Assembly (NCBI GenBank): GCA_000827265.1 | Contig: KN834758.1 | Location: 744,001 to 808,000, forward strand | DNA: 64,000 nucleotides | Origin: Collybiopsis luxurians FD-317 M1 | Taxonomy: Eukaryota > Basidiomycota > Agaricomycetes > Agaricales > Omphalotaceae | Direction: 5' to 3' | Shown here: positions 22,665 to 33,700 of the stretch, one piece after another | Layout of the letters: each line of letters opens with the position of its first letter | Position numbering within the stretch: position 1 is the stretch's first letter | Made by a program: the position numbers and the translations under genes | Notes under the pieces: generated by a model | Seen by the model: the letters and a program-made list of their open reading frames with translations, nothing else | Database searches by the model: none | What the model was told of the DNA's origin: nothing

Positions 22665-25120
22665 TCACTCTGCACTCTGTTTGACAGATGTCTCGTTCAC
22701 GACATAGGCCTCGGTCTCACTTCTGTCCAATTTTTCGTTCTGCGAGATCAGATACCACCGATAGCCTGGAATACCATCGGATTGAACGAAATTGAAATTG
22801 TCAGTACGATAAGTAGAATAAGAGGGCTCACCAAACCCAATTGTCAGACTCAATACCATCAAACATATCTCGGTAGCGAAGGACTGCCAGTAACGGCGAC
22901 CCCATTGCGAAGGCCATAAATATGAGGTTGGGATCTGAAACCATATTAGCATATTAAAAGATATGGAGGGAACATAAGACAAACTTGGCCGATGTTAGCG
23001 AAGGCATTAATGAAAGCAATGGAAGCTGCACGTTTGATAGGCGGTCGAGGAATTGATGTGTTGATCCATCCAAGGATGATGATCCCGCCTGCGGTACCAT
23101 TAGCTCGGTCAGCTATTTAATAATGAACGCAAACACGTACCACTGAAGCCCATACACATCCCGAACAGAGATAAGTATTTTCCAGCTATAGTTTTAGCTG
23201 GACATGATCAGGAAAGTAAATCGATGGACCGATACATCCTCGTACCAGTCAAAGCGACGATATAGCCGAGGATTGCGAATCCATAGGATCCTGCGATGTG
23301 CCAGAACTTATCCCCAGTTCGATCAGAGTTCCAGGAATTCGCCAAAGCATACAAAGTTGCGAAAGCCCAAGGGGGAAATGTGAGGAGCAGAGTGATCGTC
23401 GTGGAGAATCCAAGGGTAGCGGTAATTGTTGGCATGTATGCTGCAAACGATAAGCCCATAATATAAGTGAAATACATAAATCTTCAAGAAACCCGAATGT
23501 TAGCTGAGGATGTTCATCAAGGCACCCAATACCCACGCCATCATCCAAACTTTGGCATCGCAAAGAGCTAACCCCAGTCCTCTTAATATCCCCCATCCTG
23601 ATTTTTCGTCGGCTTGCGGATTATCGATAATACCGATGTCTGCAACTAAACGGGCTTGAGCAAGGATGCGCTCCTGGTCAGACAACCAAGACGTGCTGGG
23701 TGTGGATAAATTTGAAAGCGTCATCTGAATAGAGAGGAAGCTGAAATACCTGGAAGGGTAATCGGCAAGAATGAACGGCATTAAGAGTCCAAAGGCGACA
23801 GTAATACTACCCTCGATAATGAAGAGCTGCGGAGACAGAGTGAATCTATGAAATGAGCTTCGCGCAGCAGCTTACCCATTTCCAGCCTCGGATGCCTCTC
23901 GCACCTTCCATGCCGCTAAGAATGCCTGCGGCAAGCAAGCCACCAAGACCTTGCCAGCAAACATATGAGAAATTGGTGCATTAGAGAGGCGGGCGCCGCT
24001 GACTACCTTGAGCTAACATGTTCCCTGCGTTCAAGCTAACAGCGCCGTAAGCGTATCTGGGAGAAATGACGCGACTTGGAATGCGTACAATGCAATTCTA
24101 AGGCCTACTTCTCTCCGCGTGTACCATCTAGAGAGGTAGTAGACGGCGCAAGGGTAAAACGCAGCCTCTGAAGAAGGTCATAAGCAAAAGAAAAGGAAGA
24201 TAATGGGACTAATTCTAACCAACAAAACCAAGGCAAAAGCGACAAACCACTAGGTGGGAAAACTTGGTACATAGCTGAGGAGGAATTGGTCTCCGCTGAT
24301 AGGATTTTGAATTCTAGAATCCAGCTCACCGCGGTAAGTGCTGATATGGACCCCCAGAGGCTCACCGCAGTGGCCATGAAAAATCTAGGCTTTGGAATTG
24401 CGTTCATGACAAGGTTACTGGGCACTTGCATCTACCGATGGGACAGGGTCTTAAAGTAGCGATAGAAATAAATAATCATTACACGTACAAAAATGTATCC
24501 GGCGAATAGGATGGAAATACACGTCGAATCTGTTGCAATTGACATCAGTTTCGAGCGAACGCTCATGAAATTCCTGGGCTGGAGAACATGGTCAACAGAT
24601 ATCAGAAAATGTTTGGTTCGCTGATCACTTACACCTTACATTCTGTGTCATTCAGCTTGAGGTCAGCTTGGAGACCTTTGAGGCGAGCGTTTGCGAGGTT
24701 TCCTCGCTGGAAGCACGATTAAAATAACGGACAGGAGAAGAATTCATGGAATACCTACGTCCTATCGGACGCGATTACCGGTGAATCACGAGAAATTAAC
24801 TTGAGCTTGAGACTCACTAGGAAATTCAGAATGAAGAGCTAGTAAGAACACGAGTAGAGTATGTAATAAGTCTTCAATCGTGCAAGGTCAAAGAGAAGAG
24901 ACAAACAATAACCAGGGCAGGCTGTGAAGAAGCATTTTATTTCACCTCTTTTCTGAGCAATAATTTTCGCAGGACATACCATACATCGCATATCAATTTT
25001 TCGAACCAGTTGCCTCTCCTGACGACTGTCCCAGTCGACCGCGAGTTCTCTACCTCGATAATGATTGAACCGTTCGGAATTCGAGCTGTTACTCCTTTCG
25101 GATGAGATTGAGTGCGACAT
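22665..25120 (-). CDS. MFS transporter, anion:cation symporter (Dal5/Tna1-like)
   Basis: Twelve-helix major facilitator of the fungal ACS family, which imports organic anions such as allantoate, nicotinate and other carboxylates. It starts with a Ser-rich cytosolic head (MSHSISSERSNSSNSERF) and then the pre-helix motif RQERQLVRKIDMRC. The helix-1 motif reads LNFLDRGNLANARL when a 3-base exon (24759-24761) is included. Also visible are LKGLQADLKLNDTE, FAGYIFVQVPSNLVMN, PKPRFFMATAVSLWG and the late segments YIMGLSFAAYMPTI and GLGIEGMR-type loops near 23880. It is broken by about a dozen short introns; some boundaries remain approximate. It is divergent from the aldolase across a 1-kb spacer, suggesting it supplies that pathway. 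Confidence 0.87.
24759..24761 (-). other. Candidate 3-base microexon of the MFS gene
   Basis: On the minus strand the trinucleotide GAC is flanked by an acceptor ending GATAG and a donor GTAGGT. Including it places the conserved Asp between LNFL and RGNLANARL. Omitting it leaves the frame open but removes the Asp of the family motif. All three flanking junctions are in phase 0. Confidence 0.5.
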
Positions 25121-26152
25121 GGTAGATAATGTCAGAGAAGCCCAATTGGCAGGAAGATATGATAAGGATACATGTTATAAAGGTTATCATATACAGGTAC
25201 TTGGGTTCTGTAAGGTTCTGATGTTAGCATAATAGGTCCGGGTCAGCATTTGCATTTGAGAGAAGACCTTTTTCCGATGGTCAGGACCAGGAGTTCGCCG
25301 AGATTCTTAATACCTCAGGTCCTCAGGCGCCAAGCGTTACAGTACTATCAATGTACTATATGGAGTTGATATATCGTTGATACCGGACCTAGAGTTGATA
25401 CTTTCGTAAAAAATTGTTTCGTTTGAGCACATTTCTCAATCGTTCACCCTAAAACTTTCTCTGTACATTGAATTAATATTATTTATTAGATTTATCAACT
25501 TCGAATGAGGATTAATGAGCTAGAAAATAATCGAGGAAACTTTCAAGTGTTAAAACAGTGGTTTTTTCCACTTATCGGCATCGGGAAGCATGGGAAATAC
25601 TCAGTCTCTTTCCTGTTTCGAAGTTTATGCTATTTATGTCAAATAGAAACCTTTGAGTACCTTCCGGGAATTTTAACCAAAACATATCCTTCTCAAATGA
25701 ACGAGGATGGTGAAAACCGCACTTTCCCATCAGCTTCGGAAAGCGGCGGTCCGGGTATCAACTCCTGTGATTTTGGCGTCCTTTCTCAGGAGGCAGCTGG
25801 CACAACATGGGGAGTTCGAAAAATTCTCAAACTTGAAGTTCAAGATGTCTACTTGGCATATTTCAGGTTTAAGCAGGATACACAAAGAGCTGCAAAAGTT
25901 TTTCTATACCGACATTGTCGGTATCAACTCTAGTACATGTACATTGATAGTAATTGAGTAGAAGCGTAAAGAAGCGTCCTTAGAGCGGAGAATACATCGG
26001 ATGTTCCGCGGATCAATCAGCAGTCTGTACCCGAAAAAGTGGCCAAACTCTATCATTAGGCCAAAGATAGTCCCAGCGTCCCTAAGACCGTAGCGAATAC
26101 CGAATTTGCCTACTTGTGCTCACTTGCCTCTTTCTGACCTCCATTCATACCC
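25121..26152. promoter_or_regulatory. Divergent spacer, MFS transporter / aldolase
   Basis: 1,032 bp between divergent starts. It holds the CGG-N5-CCG element at 25998-26008. A 142-codon open frame at 25505-25933 has no recognisable protein character and is not called. Confidence 0.5.
25998..26008. promoter_or_regulatory. CGG-N5-CCG element, cluster site 1
   Basis: CGGATGTTCCG, 145 bp upstream of the aldolase ATG. It shares CGGATG-NN-CCG with sites at 29059 and 30710. Inverted CGG triplets are the classical Zn2Cys6 dimer target. Confidence 0.6.
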
Positions 26153-27349
26153 ATGTCCTACGCCTCCCCTCTTGATCCTTCATCCTCTACCCCAGCCCTT
26201 CTGGGCTTTCAAAAGGTCATGGCAGAAGCGAAACATCCACGAAGACCAGTCATAGGTGAGTTTGAACAGACTTACCAAAGCCATCTTGCTAGTTCGTTTA
26301 ATAATTGGACGTCAGGATCCTGGATCATGTTTCCTGGAGCTAGTTTGGCAAGAACGATTGCTCAAATGGGCTACGATGTAACTATGTCGCCGGGTACATT
26401 CCCTGTCTGCAGATAATGATTATCGACATTCATAGTTTGTTCTCGTCGACTGCGAACATGGAAATTTAGCAGATGCTGAAATGCATACATCTGTCGGTAC
26501 TATCGCCGCACAAGGTGTATCACCCATAGTCAGAATTGCCGCGCCAGAAAATTGGATCGTCAAGAGGACTCTAGATACCGGAGGTAAACTCGTTCAAAGT
26601 TGACATCATTATCTTTAACAGCTGACGCAAAATTGACAGCCCATGGAATACTCTGCCCTATGATGTCTACTCCTGAGGAGGCACGGAAACTCGTATCCTA
26701 CGCGAAATTTCCCGTCCCGAAAGCTCACAGAAGTGCAGATGTCATATCCGGAGTCCGTGGTGTGGGTTCACCGTTTGCACCGGCAGCGTTTAGGCAAGGA
26801 ATGGGAGACTACATAGCTACGGCCAATCAAAATACGTTCATTGCTGTACAGATCGAATCCGTCGAAGGTTTAGAGAATTGCGAAGAAATTGCCAAAGTCG
26901 ATGGAATAGGTTAATTCGACTTTTCATTACATCACTCAGCATCTAACAGCTTGTGTAGATATGCTTTTTGTTGGGTACGAAGATTTACTGAATCTACCTT
27001 CAAAGACTGACGCAGGGATGGAATACGTACAGACCTAATGATTTGTGCTCTTCTATGGGTTATCCAGCTTTGGAACATCCTACTATTCCGGAAGTTCAGG
27101 ATGCGATCAAGCGGGTTCTTGCCGCTGCAAAGGCTGCAGGAAAATATGCTGGAATGTTTTGTGCTTCTGCCGAGGAAGTGCAAGCGCGATATGCCCAGGG
27201 TTGTGAGTACTTAGGACTTCTGCTACCTTTACTTTGATTGTCATCTTTTGTGACTAGTCGATTTCATGAATCTTGGTGCAGATATCATCGCTTTGGGTGC
27301 TTGGAATGCGGTCGAGCTTGGAAAGCTTAAAAGTATACGATCTGCATGA
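26153..27349 (+). CDS. HpcH/HpaI-family aldolase (2-keto-3-deoxy acid aldolase)
   Basis: Class II metal-dependent aldolase that splits a 2-keto-(3-deoxy-)4-hydroxy acid into pyruvate and an aldehyde; related enzymes act in aromatic and sugar-acid breakdown. After splicing six or more introns the barrel reads SWIMFPGASLARTIAQMGYD, FVLVDCEHGNLADAE (catalytic-loop His), SPIVRIAAP (substrate Arg), TGAHGILCPMMST, FIAVQIESVEG (metal-binding Glu) and MLFVGPNDLCSSMG (metal-binding Asp). It ends GADIIALGAWNAVELGKLK. All expected active-site residues are present. Intron 3 is best ended at the AG before CCCATGG because that restores LDTGAHGIL. It is convergent with the hydrolase gene, with stops 122 bp apart. 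A CGG-N5-CCG element lies 145 bp upstream. Confidence 0.9.
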
Positions 27350-27471
27350 TATGTGATATTCCTCTTTGTCAAAACATTGGTAGGATTCAACCGGAAATGA
27401 GCAGTTGCTGTTATTTGATACGAGTCCACCATTCTGCTCGATTCACGCCTTGTTCACAGACGCGTAGTACT

Positions 27472-29004
27472 TTACGCGTCTTGAATGCCCCAATCTGGCC
27501 CAAACATTGCGTTGCTCGTCCCGTCCATCTCATTCATTAACATTCGGGCACTCTCCGCGCCAGAGACTGGTAAACGCAGCCGTTTCTGACCCTCCGTATT
27601 TGAGTGTGAAACATGAGTAGGTAATATCCCTGCTTGGACAAGAACTGTTGCCTGGTCCCACCAAATGTGTTCTGCGTTACGAGAATTCGCAGTCCGTGAA
27701 TACGGTTATGTAGAAAAGCAAATCTTACCATGGTACAAGCGGTCTCCCCGAATGTTGATAACACCCATCATGGGTATTTCGAGAGTCTTTCCGGTTGGAG
27801 GTACTCCGGGAAGAAGCCAGTCGACGGTTTTGTCATGAGTTAGCATAAAAATGAACTCATCTTGAGAACAACCACAATCAGACTTTTGCCATGCCGAAAA
27901 CAAAGAGACTTGCCGACGACGCGATCAGTTCCAACGGTCCGGGATACAGGAACCATTTTTGTATCGGCTGGGTTGCTGGTATTGGGGACTGAGGATCGGG
28001 GAATACCAGGAAGGGCAAAGACGCACGCAAATATGAAATGGTCCCGATAGAAAGCAGCGAGCGCTTTTCGTCCGATACCGCCTGTCATCTAGAGACTACA
28101 TTTGCGATCTCATTGTCAAGTCGAAAAAAAATACCGCTTACCGTAGGTACATGATTTACATACGGTTCAGCCTACCCCTCCTCGTTATTAGGAACTCTGG
28201 AAATAAAAATATAATTGGCTTACCACCATTGTAGCCATGGTTTTGGCAACACTTCGCAGTTCAAATTCAAAGTACGTGTGTTCCTCCCAGATAGCTTCAA
28301 TATCAAATACCGGGCTACCCAGAATCTTGCGGAGAAATACCAAAACACGACTATGCGCAAGCGTTGCTTCACCTGATACGTAGTCGGCAGATTGGGGTAA
28401 GATGAAGGAGGGCGATTTTGAGAATCTGTGACAGGTTATGTTGCTGGCTTGAGGGATTGAGGCATCCGAAGGAAGGTGGATGTATGTCGGAATTGATGGA
28501 AGTGTTTCTGGATTGCCGATGGCTACGAGACAAGAAAGACGGGTGTCCTCGGATTGCTGAATATACGCAATCACTTGCGGCAGGACATTGGGGTCGTACA
28601 CTGCATTTAAGGCAAGGTTCTGCAACATCCGACTCCAAATAGAACGAACACTCGCCATACACCGCGAATTTATCTCTCACATCCAGTTCTTTAAGGCTCA
28701 ATAAAGCTTCAAGAGCTTTTACCAACGCTTCCTCAACTGACCAACCATCATCACCGGTGGTTACACCGACGACAGCAAATCCTTCTTCTGCCCATTTCTG
28801 CACGGGCTCTGGATCTAGTGTCTTTTCCGTGTTGGGCTGGAATGCGGAAGCTGGAGGTAAGAATATGATCATCCCTGGGCCGGTTCCTCGACGAGTAAGT
28901 GGGGGTTGAAGGCAAGCATTGTAGCTTAAAGCTGTCAGTGGCGCTGAAGGAAGAGCGACGTTCTGTTCTTCAGGTGAGTTTGGATCGTAAGATAAGGGTG
29001 CCAT
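27472..29004 (-). CDS. Dienelactone-hydrolase-like / SnoaL-like fusion protein
   Basis: The first part looks like the core of a dienelactone-hydrolase alpha/beta fold (GPGMIIFLPPASAF, EEGFAVVGVTTGDD, VRDKFAVYG, YDPNVLPQVIAYIQQ). The second is a SnoaL/NTF2-like domain (GRKALAAFYRDHFIF, RTVGTDRVVDEFIFMLTHD, IPMMGVINIRGDRLYHEH). Such fusions of about 430 residues occur in filamentous fungi. The region of the nucleophile elbow sits at an unresolved intron near 28600-28650, and the best splice removes the G-E-C-S residues seen in the unspliced frame. Catalysis is therefore uncertain. The last exon runs past an apparent TAA into LRLPVSGAESARMLMNEMDG and ends at 27472 if the frame is followed from the SnoaL part. 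It is divergent from the dehydrogenase (193 bp). Confidence 0.8.
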
Positions 29005-29197
29005 AGAGGATTTCCGTACACGAATCTGGCTTGGTACATTGTCATTGTGTGAATGAATCGGATGATCCGCGGGCCGCGGTACATCCCTTCCGGCTCAGCA
29101 GCTGATCCGCTGCTACTCCCATGATTCAGCACATTGGTTGAAGCGGTATTTGAAGCGGCATTTGTACTCCAATTGAGGTGTACTCTCAGTCTGTGCA
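29005..29197. promoter_or_regulatory. Bidirectional promoter, hydrolase / dehydrogenase
   Basis: 193 bp between divergent start codons, so co-regulation is likely. It contains the CGG-N5-CCG element at 29059-29069. Confidence 0.65.
29059..29069. promoter_or_regulatory. CGG-N5-CCG element, cluster site 2
   Basis: CGGATGATCCG differs at one base from site 1. It lies 55 bp from the hydrolase ATG and 128 bp from the dehydrogenase ATG. Confidence 0.6.
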
Positions 29198-30617
29198 ATG
29201 GTTAACATTACCAGCAACTACGGCTGCGTTCTTACAAAACCCTTGACCGTCGAAGTCAAGCAAGTATCTCTTCCTGATCTCGGACGCGAAGATGTTATCG
29301 TCAAAGTGGAGTCTACAGGTATCTGTGGAAGCGATGTATGTCGATGCACATATTTTTACTTTTCGTTTTTTGCTTCCTCTTGAACATGAACTATCCAGCT
29401 ACATCTCTACAATCACTTCGGTGTTGGGAAAGCCGTGATGAAAAAGCCCAACACTCTTGGGCATGAATCTGCTGGAACGATCGTTGAAGTTGGCCCCGAT
29501 GTTAAGGACATGGCTGTCGGAGATCGAGTTTGTATTGAGCCCACGATGTTCTGCAGAAAGTAATGGCCTCCCTTCTAATCCCGATATGCCCCCTAATTTA
29601 TCTGAACCAGATGCTATAATTGCAAAATTGGAAAAACCAATATCTGTCGCAAGTTCCGTCAGGCTAGTTTGGAACCAACCCCAGGAAGTCAGTGTGTCGA
29701 TACTTTTTATGGCAATGTCCAATCTCATTATTTGAGTAGCATGTCAACAGTATTATGTCTGCGAAGCAGATTTTGCCGTGAAAATACCGGACTCTCTGTC
29801 TTGGGAAGAGGCCGGATGTATACAGCCTCTTGCAATCGCTGTTCAGGTCAGTTCCGGTGAGCTTTTTTACCCCTGAATCCTTCTCATTCTTGCTTTTAGC
29901 TGGCCAAGCGCGCAAAATTTGCCGCAGGTCAGACCATCGCCGTATTGTAAGTTCTGTATCCTGCATGTCTTTGTTTTCTTCTGACCTCGACATTCTACAG
30001 TGGGTGCGGCCCTTTAGGCGCATTGGTGATGGCTACCGCGCGGGCTTATGGTGTCTCGAAAATTATTGCCATTGATATTTTACAGAAGCGCTTAGACTTT
30101 GCGAAAAGCATGTGGGCGGACTTTGCTTTTCCTTCTCCGCAGAAGGGGGCAGATGAAGGTTATGCAGATTGGGCTGATGCATTTAAATCTCAAGTGATGA
30201 AGGATTCAGGTCTCGATCCTTGGGGAGTTGACGTTGTCGTTGAAGCTTCTGGTGCAGAGCCTTGCATGCATGCGGGTATTGCGTTCACCCATGCCGGTGG
30301 TACTTGTATGTCGAAATGACGCCCTCTTTGCTTTTCTGATCCGTCCTTTGTCTTTTGTAGATGTTCAGGCCGGGCTGGGGCGTGCCATCAACTCTTTTCC
30401 AACCGTAGAAATTGTAGCGAAAGAGTTGGATGTCATTGGTACTGTACGATATACGGCTGGATGCTTCCAAACAGCAATTGACCTCGTGGCGAGTGGCAAG
30501 GTTAATCTCAAACCGCTAATCACCGCAGTGTTTCCCCTCTCGCAAAGTGCTGAGGCTTTGGAAGCAGTTAGAAAAGGTGACGATATGAAGGTCATTATTA
30601 TGAACCAGCAGGTGTAG
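29198..30617 (+). CDS. Zinc-dependent medium-chain dehydrogenase (sorbitol/xylitol dehydrogenase type)
   Basis: NAD(P)-dependent alcohol or polyol dehydrogenase. Catalytic zinc ligands are visible as the Cys in STGICGSD and the His-Glu pair in TLGHESAGTIVEVG. The structural zinc lobe is complete after splicing near 29562-29613: Cys-x2-Cys-x2-Cys-x7-Cys within FCRKCYNCKIGKTNIC. The Rossmann motif is IAVFGCGPLGALVMATARAY, followed by an acidic residue in IIAIDILQKR that favours NAD. The end is GKVNLKPLITAVFPLSQSAEA. Five or six introns are present; the stretch 29655-29745 is not cleanly resolved. Stop TAG is at 30615-30617. The substrate is unknown, but its place in the cluster suggests it oxidises the compound brought in by the MFS carrier. 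Confidence 0.9.
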
Positions 30618-30709
30618 AATATCATGTTCTTGCTGTATCGTTCCTCTATATGAATTCATGAAATAAATGTGATCTTGGGAGTTGTGGCGGTGATGGCGGC
30701 TCCGGACCT

Positions 30710-30720
30710 CGGATGTCCCG
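30710..30720. promoter_or_regulatory. CGG-N5-CCG element, cluster site 3
   Basis: CGGATGTCCCG, 71 bp upstream of the regulator's ATG. This is the position expected for self-regulation by the Zn2Cys6 product. Confidence 0.55.
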
Positions 30721-30790
30721 AAGCAGACGCGGAATCCATCCCGCTTTCATCCCGCCTTCATCTGGTCACTTTCTTTCGTGCCTTTCGTGC

Positions 30791-33700
30791 ATGTCTGAAC
30801 AAAGCGAAGAAAAGACAGATACTAGTCGCAAGACTCAAGCTAGGGCCAGGGTATGGTGGGCATCCTCCTTGTGATTCAAGAGTTGTTTTTGGTTCTCATT
30901 TGTTCAAAAAAGGCGCGCATGTGAGGTTTGCAGGAAAAGAAAAGTCAAGTGCAATGGCCAGGTAAGCTCACGTCGGTCTTAATTCATAAAATTGGTCTCA
31001 ATTTATTCTCAAGGAGCCGTGCTCATACTGCATCTCTTCTGGCAAACTCTGCAGTTGTGCGTGGCGTTCAAATCATTTTACTTTGTTCTGTTTCTCATTT
31101 ATCTAGTTAAAGACATCAATGATAATGCCGCTTCAGCTAGACAGTATGATTCCTCCAATCGTAGCAGTTTGAGGCGGTCTATTGATGCTTCCGGTGCCAG
31201 GCAGACCAACAGCGTTGACGTTCGCCTGGCCAAAGTTGAAGAAACAGTCCAAAAACTACTCCCTATGGCTGAGGCATTTGATGCTTGGATGCGAGCAAAT
31301 AGCCAAGCCCCAGTTTCAGCTTTTCCGTGAGTATGTCACGAAATTTGGCTCCTCCTTCGTAACCATTTGTGCCTTAGCTTCCGTACTGATCTCGATACTA
31401 CTCCCTTGAGTTCGCAATCTCGCCACCCTAGTGTGTCACCACGTCCTGTGGATCGCTTTTCTCCACCCTCTACTTCGTATCGGGCCTCAAATGCAATCAA
31501 AGAGCTGTGTGTCAATGAAGCGTTAGAACAAGGTTTCACTCCACAAGACAATGCTGATTATCCGGATGAGAGAGCATCTTATGGGCCAGAAAAGTGGTCG
31601 GATAGGTCTTCGCATCTTAGTAAAGACAGTTATGGACATCTCAGGTGTGTCGGCATTTTCTTTTTTCTTTTTTTACCAAAACTTTCCTCCTTACCGACTT
31701 GTATCTCAGATACACTGGTGGCGCATCCTCGTTCATGCTGGTGGACGCACTAACATCTCTACAAAATGACGATCCAACTGCTATTGCATCGCCTGAGTCG
31801 ACACTTTCAACCAAGGCCGAAATCCGACTACCGTTCTTTGCGCCAAATAAAACTTTTCGCAAACAAGCCGCACTGTAAGCGCACTTGATTTCTTATCTGA
31901 AAGATACTCACGAAGAAACTCTCAGGCCACGTCCAGAAGACATATTATATCCGCCTCCGGAGCTGGCTGATGAACTTGTTGCAATCTATTTTGCCAAAAT
32001 ACATCATACCTTCCCCATTCTGCATCAGCAAACGTTTGCCGAAAGATATATGAAAGTGATGGAACAGAAAGCGAAAGGAAAACCCAGTAAAGATCATGGA
32101 TTTTTATCGGCGCTGTTTGCTGTCTTTGCATGTGGGGCTTGTTTAATCGAGAAGGGTAGATCCAAATCCGAACAAGGGGAAAACGGCGAATTCAGGGGTT
32201 TCGAGTGAGCGTCTTTCTGCTCTTTTGAGCGCTTGGTCATTGATGCCTTTCTGTAGATTCTATGAGAAAGCTCAATTGTTCTTCTGGATGGGGGTCGGCT
32301 CATCGCAAATTGAACAGTGAGTGAGATCCGTCGAGTCAATCGCTTTTCTAAAGCCTCGCTAGTGTCCAATGTATATCTATCATGGCTATATGCAATGCGA
32401 CTTGGAACAGTAAGCTTCTGGCTAGGGTAAAGGCAGACGTTTTTGACCCCTACTCAGCTCTAGCTCAGAGTTGGATCAATGTCGGAGCCGCTATTCGAAG
32501 AGCGCAGGATCTTGGCCTTCATGTAAGTTTTGGACGAATTCCGGCTATCTTCTCCATGCAATTGAAATGCTTCATTCCAGCTGTCTGGCCGGCGTCTTCC
32601 CATAACACCTTTTGAACGAGAATACCGAAGACGGGTCTGGTGGTGTGTATACGGCCTGGATCGCGTGCTTAGTATTGCCCTCGGCAGACCGAGTGGAACA
32701 CATGAAGATGATTTCGATGTCGAAATGCGTATGCCCACCTTTCGCTATATCCTTGCATTGACTGCGGCTCAATATTATATTCATGCAGCTTCGGAACTGG
32801 ACGATGCGCAACTGAGTACTCTTCGCGATGGAATATCAACTCACCCAATCATGAAAGGGAAAACCTATATGACTGGATTCGTTGCGTGAGTGTACCTGCG
32901 TTTTGCTTCAAAGCAACTGACACTTTTCCTCAGACTCCTGGGTATTTATGTCATTGCAGGCAAGATAATGAGATTTGCACAATCTAGCCACATCGAGGAT
33001 GCCAAGAGCGAGAGAACCAAGAAAACTATTAGGGACTTGGACTCAGAATTGTACAATTGGATTCATCGTCTACCACCTGAAGTCCGGTTTGCAGCAAACA
33101 ACAGCACCAATTCCAAGATGCTTGCTCTTTGTCTCATTGCTTTTTTTGTATACTATTCAGCCATAATTAATCTCCGTGAGTATACCATACCTTGTAGTTC
33201 TCGTGCATATGCAAACGCTCTTATAGACCGACCGTTCATTCCGGATCATCTAACTTCGTCAAGCGATCTCACCTCGCTGGGTCAATGCTTAACTGCTGCT
33301 CGATCTTGTATGTCATTCAGGTTCCGCTGTCAGCTGGTCGTCTTTAACGGGAATTTTTAGGTATAAGGATCGGCGAAATCACCCAAGAGGTATATGATCA
33401 ACCTTCGGTAAAATGAAATTGTTTATAGACTATCTGCAGATGCTACCGGCTTCTCATCACCTTGCCTTTGCTGTACAGTATATCACAGTATGTGCCCTTT
33501 TTTGCGCGCCTTGAACGCTTTTTACTTACCTAGTGGGTGCCCTCCACAGCTAAGCGCTGTTCTATTACTGCGCTCGATTACCTATGTAAATCAAGAAGAT
33601 TTAGTTTCAGCTATAATTTCGGATGCGGAAAAGGCTATCAAAATCCTAGAGGGAATGGAAGCCGCGTGGCCTGCGTCCAAACGTTGTCGAGAGATTGTAT

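Noticed and set aside
25505..25933. 142-codon open frame in the MFS/aldolase spacer
   Set aside because: No recognisable motif, irregular composition, and another open frame overlaps it in a different phase. Most likely chance in a long promoter; a decayed gene cannot be excluded.
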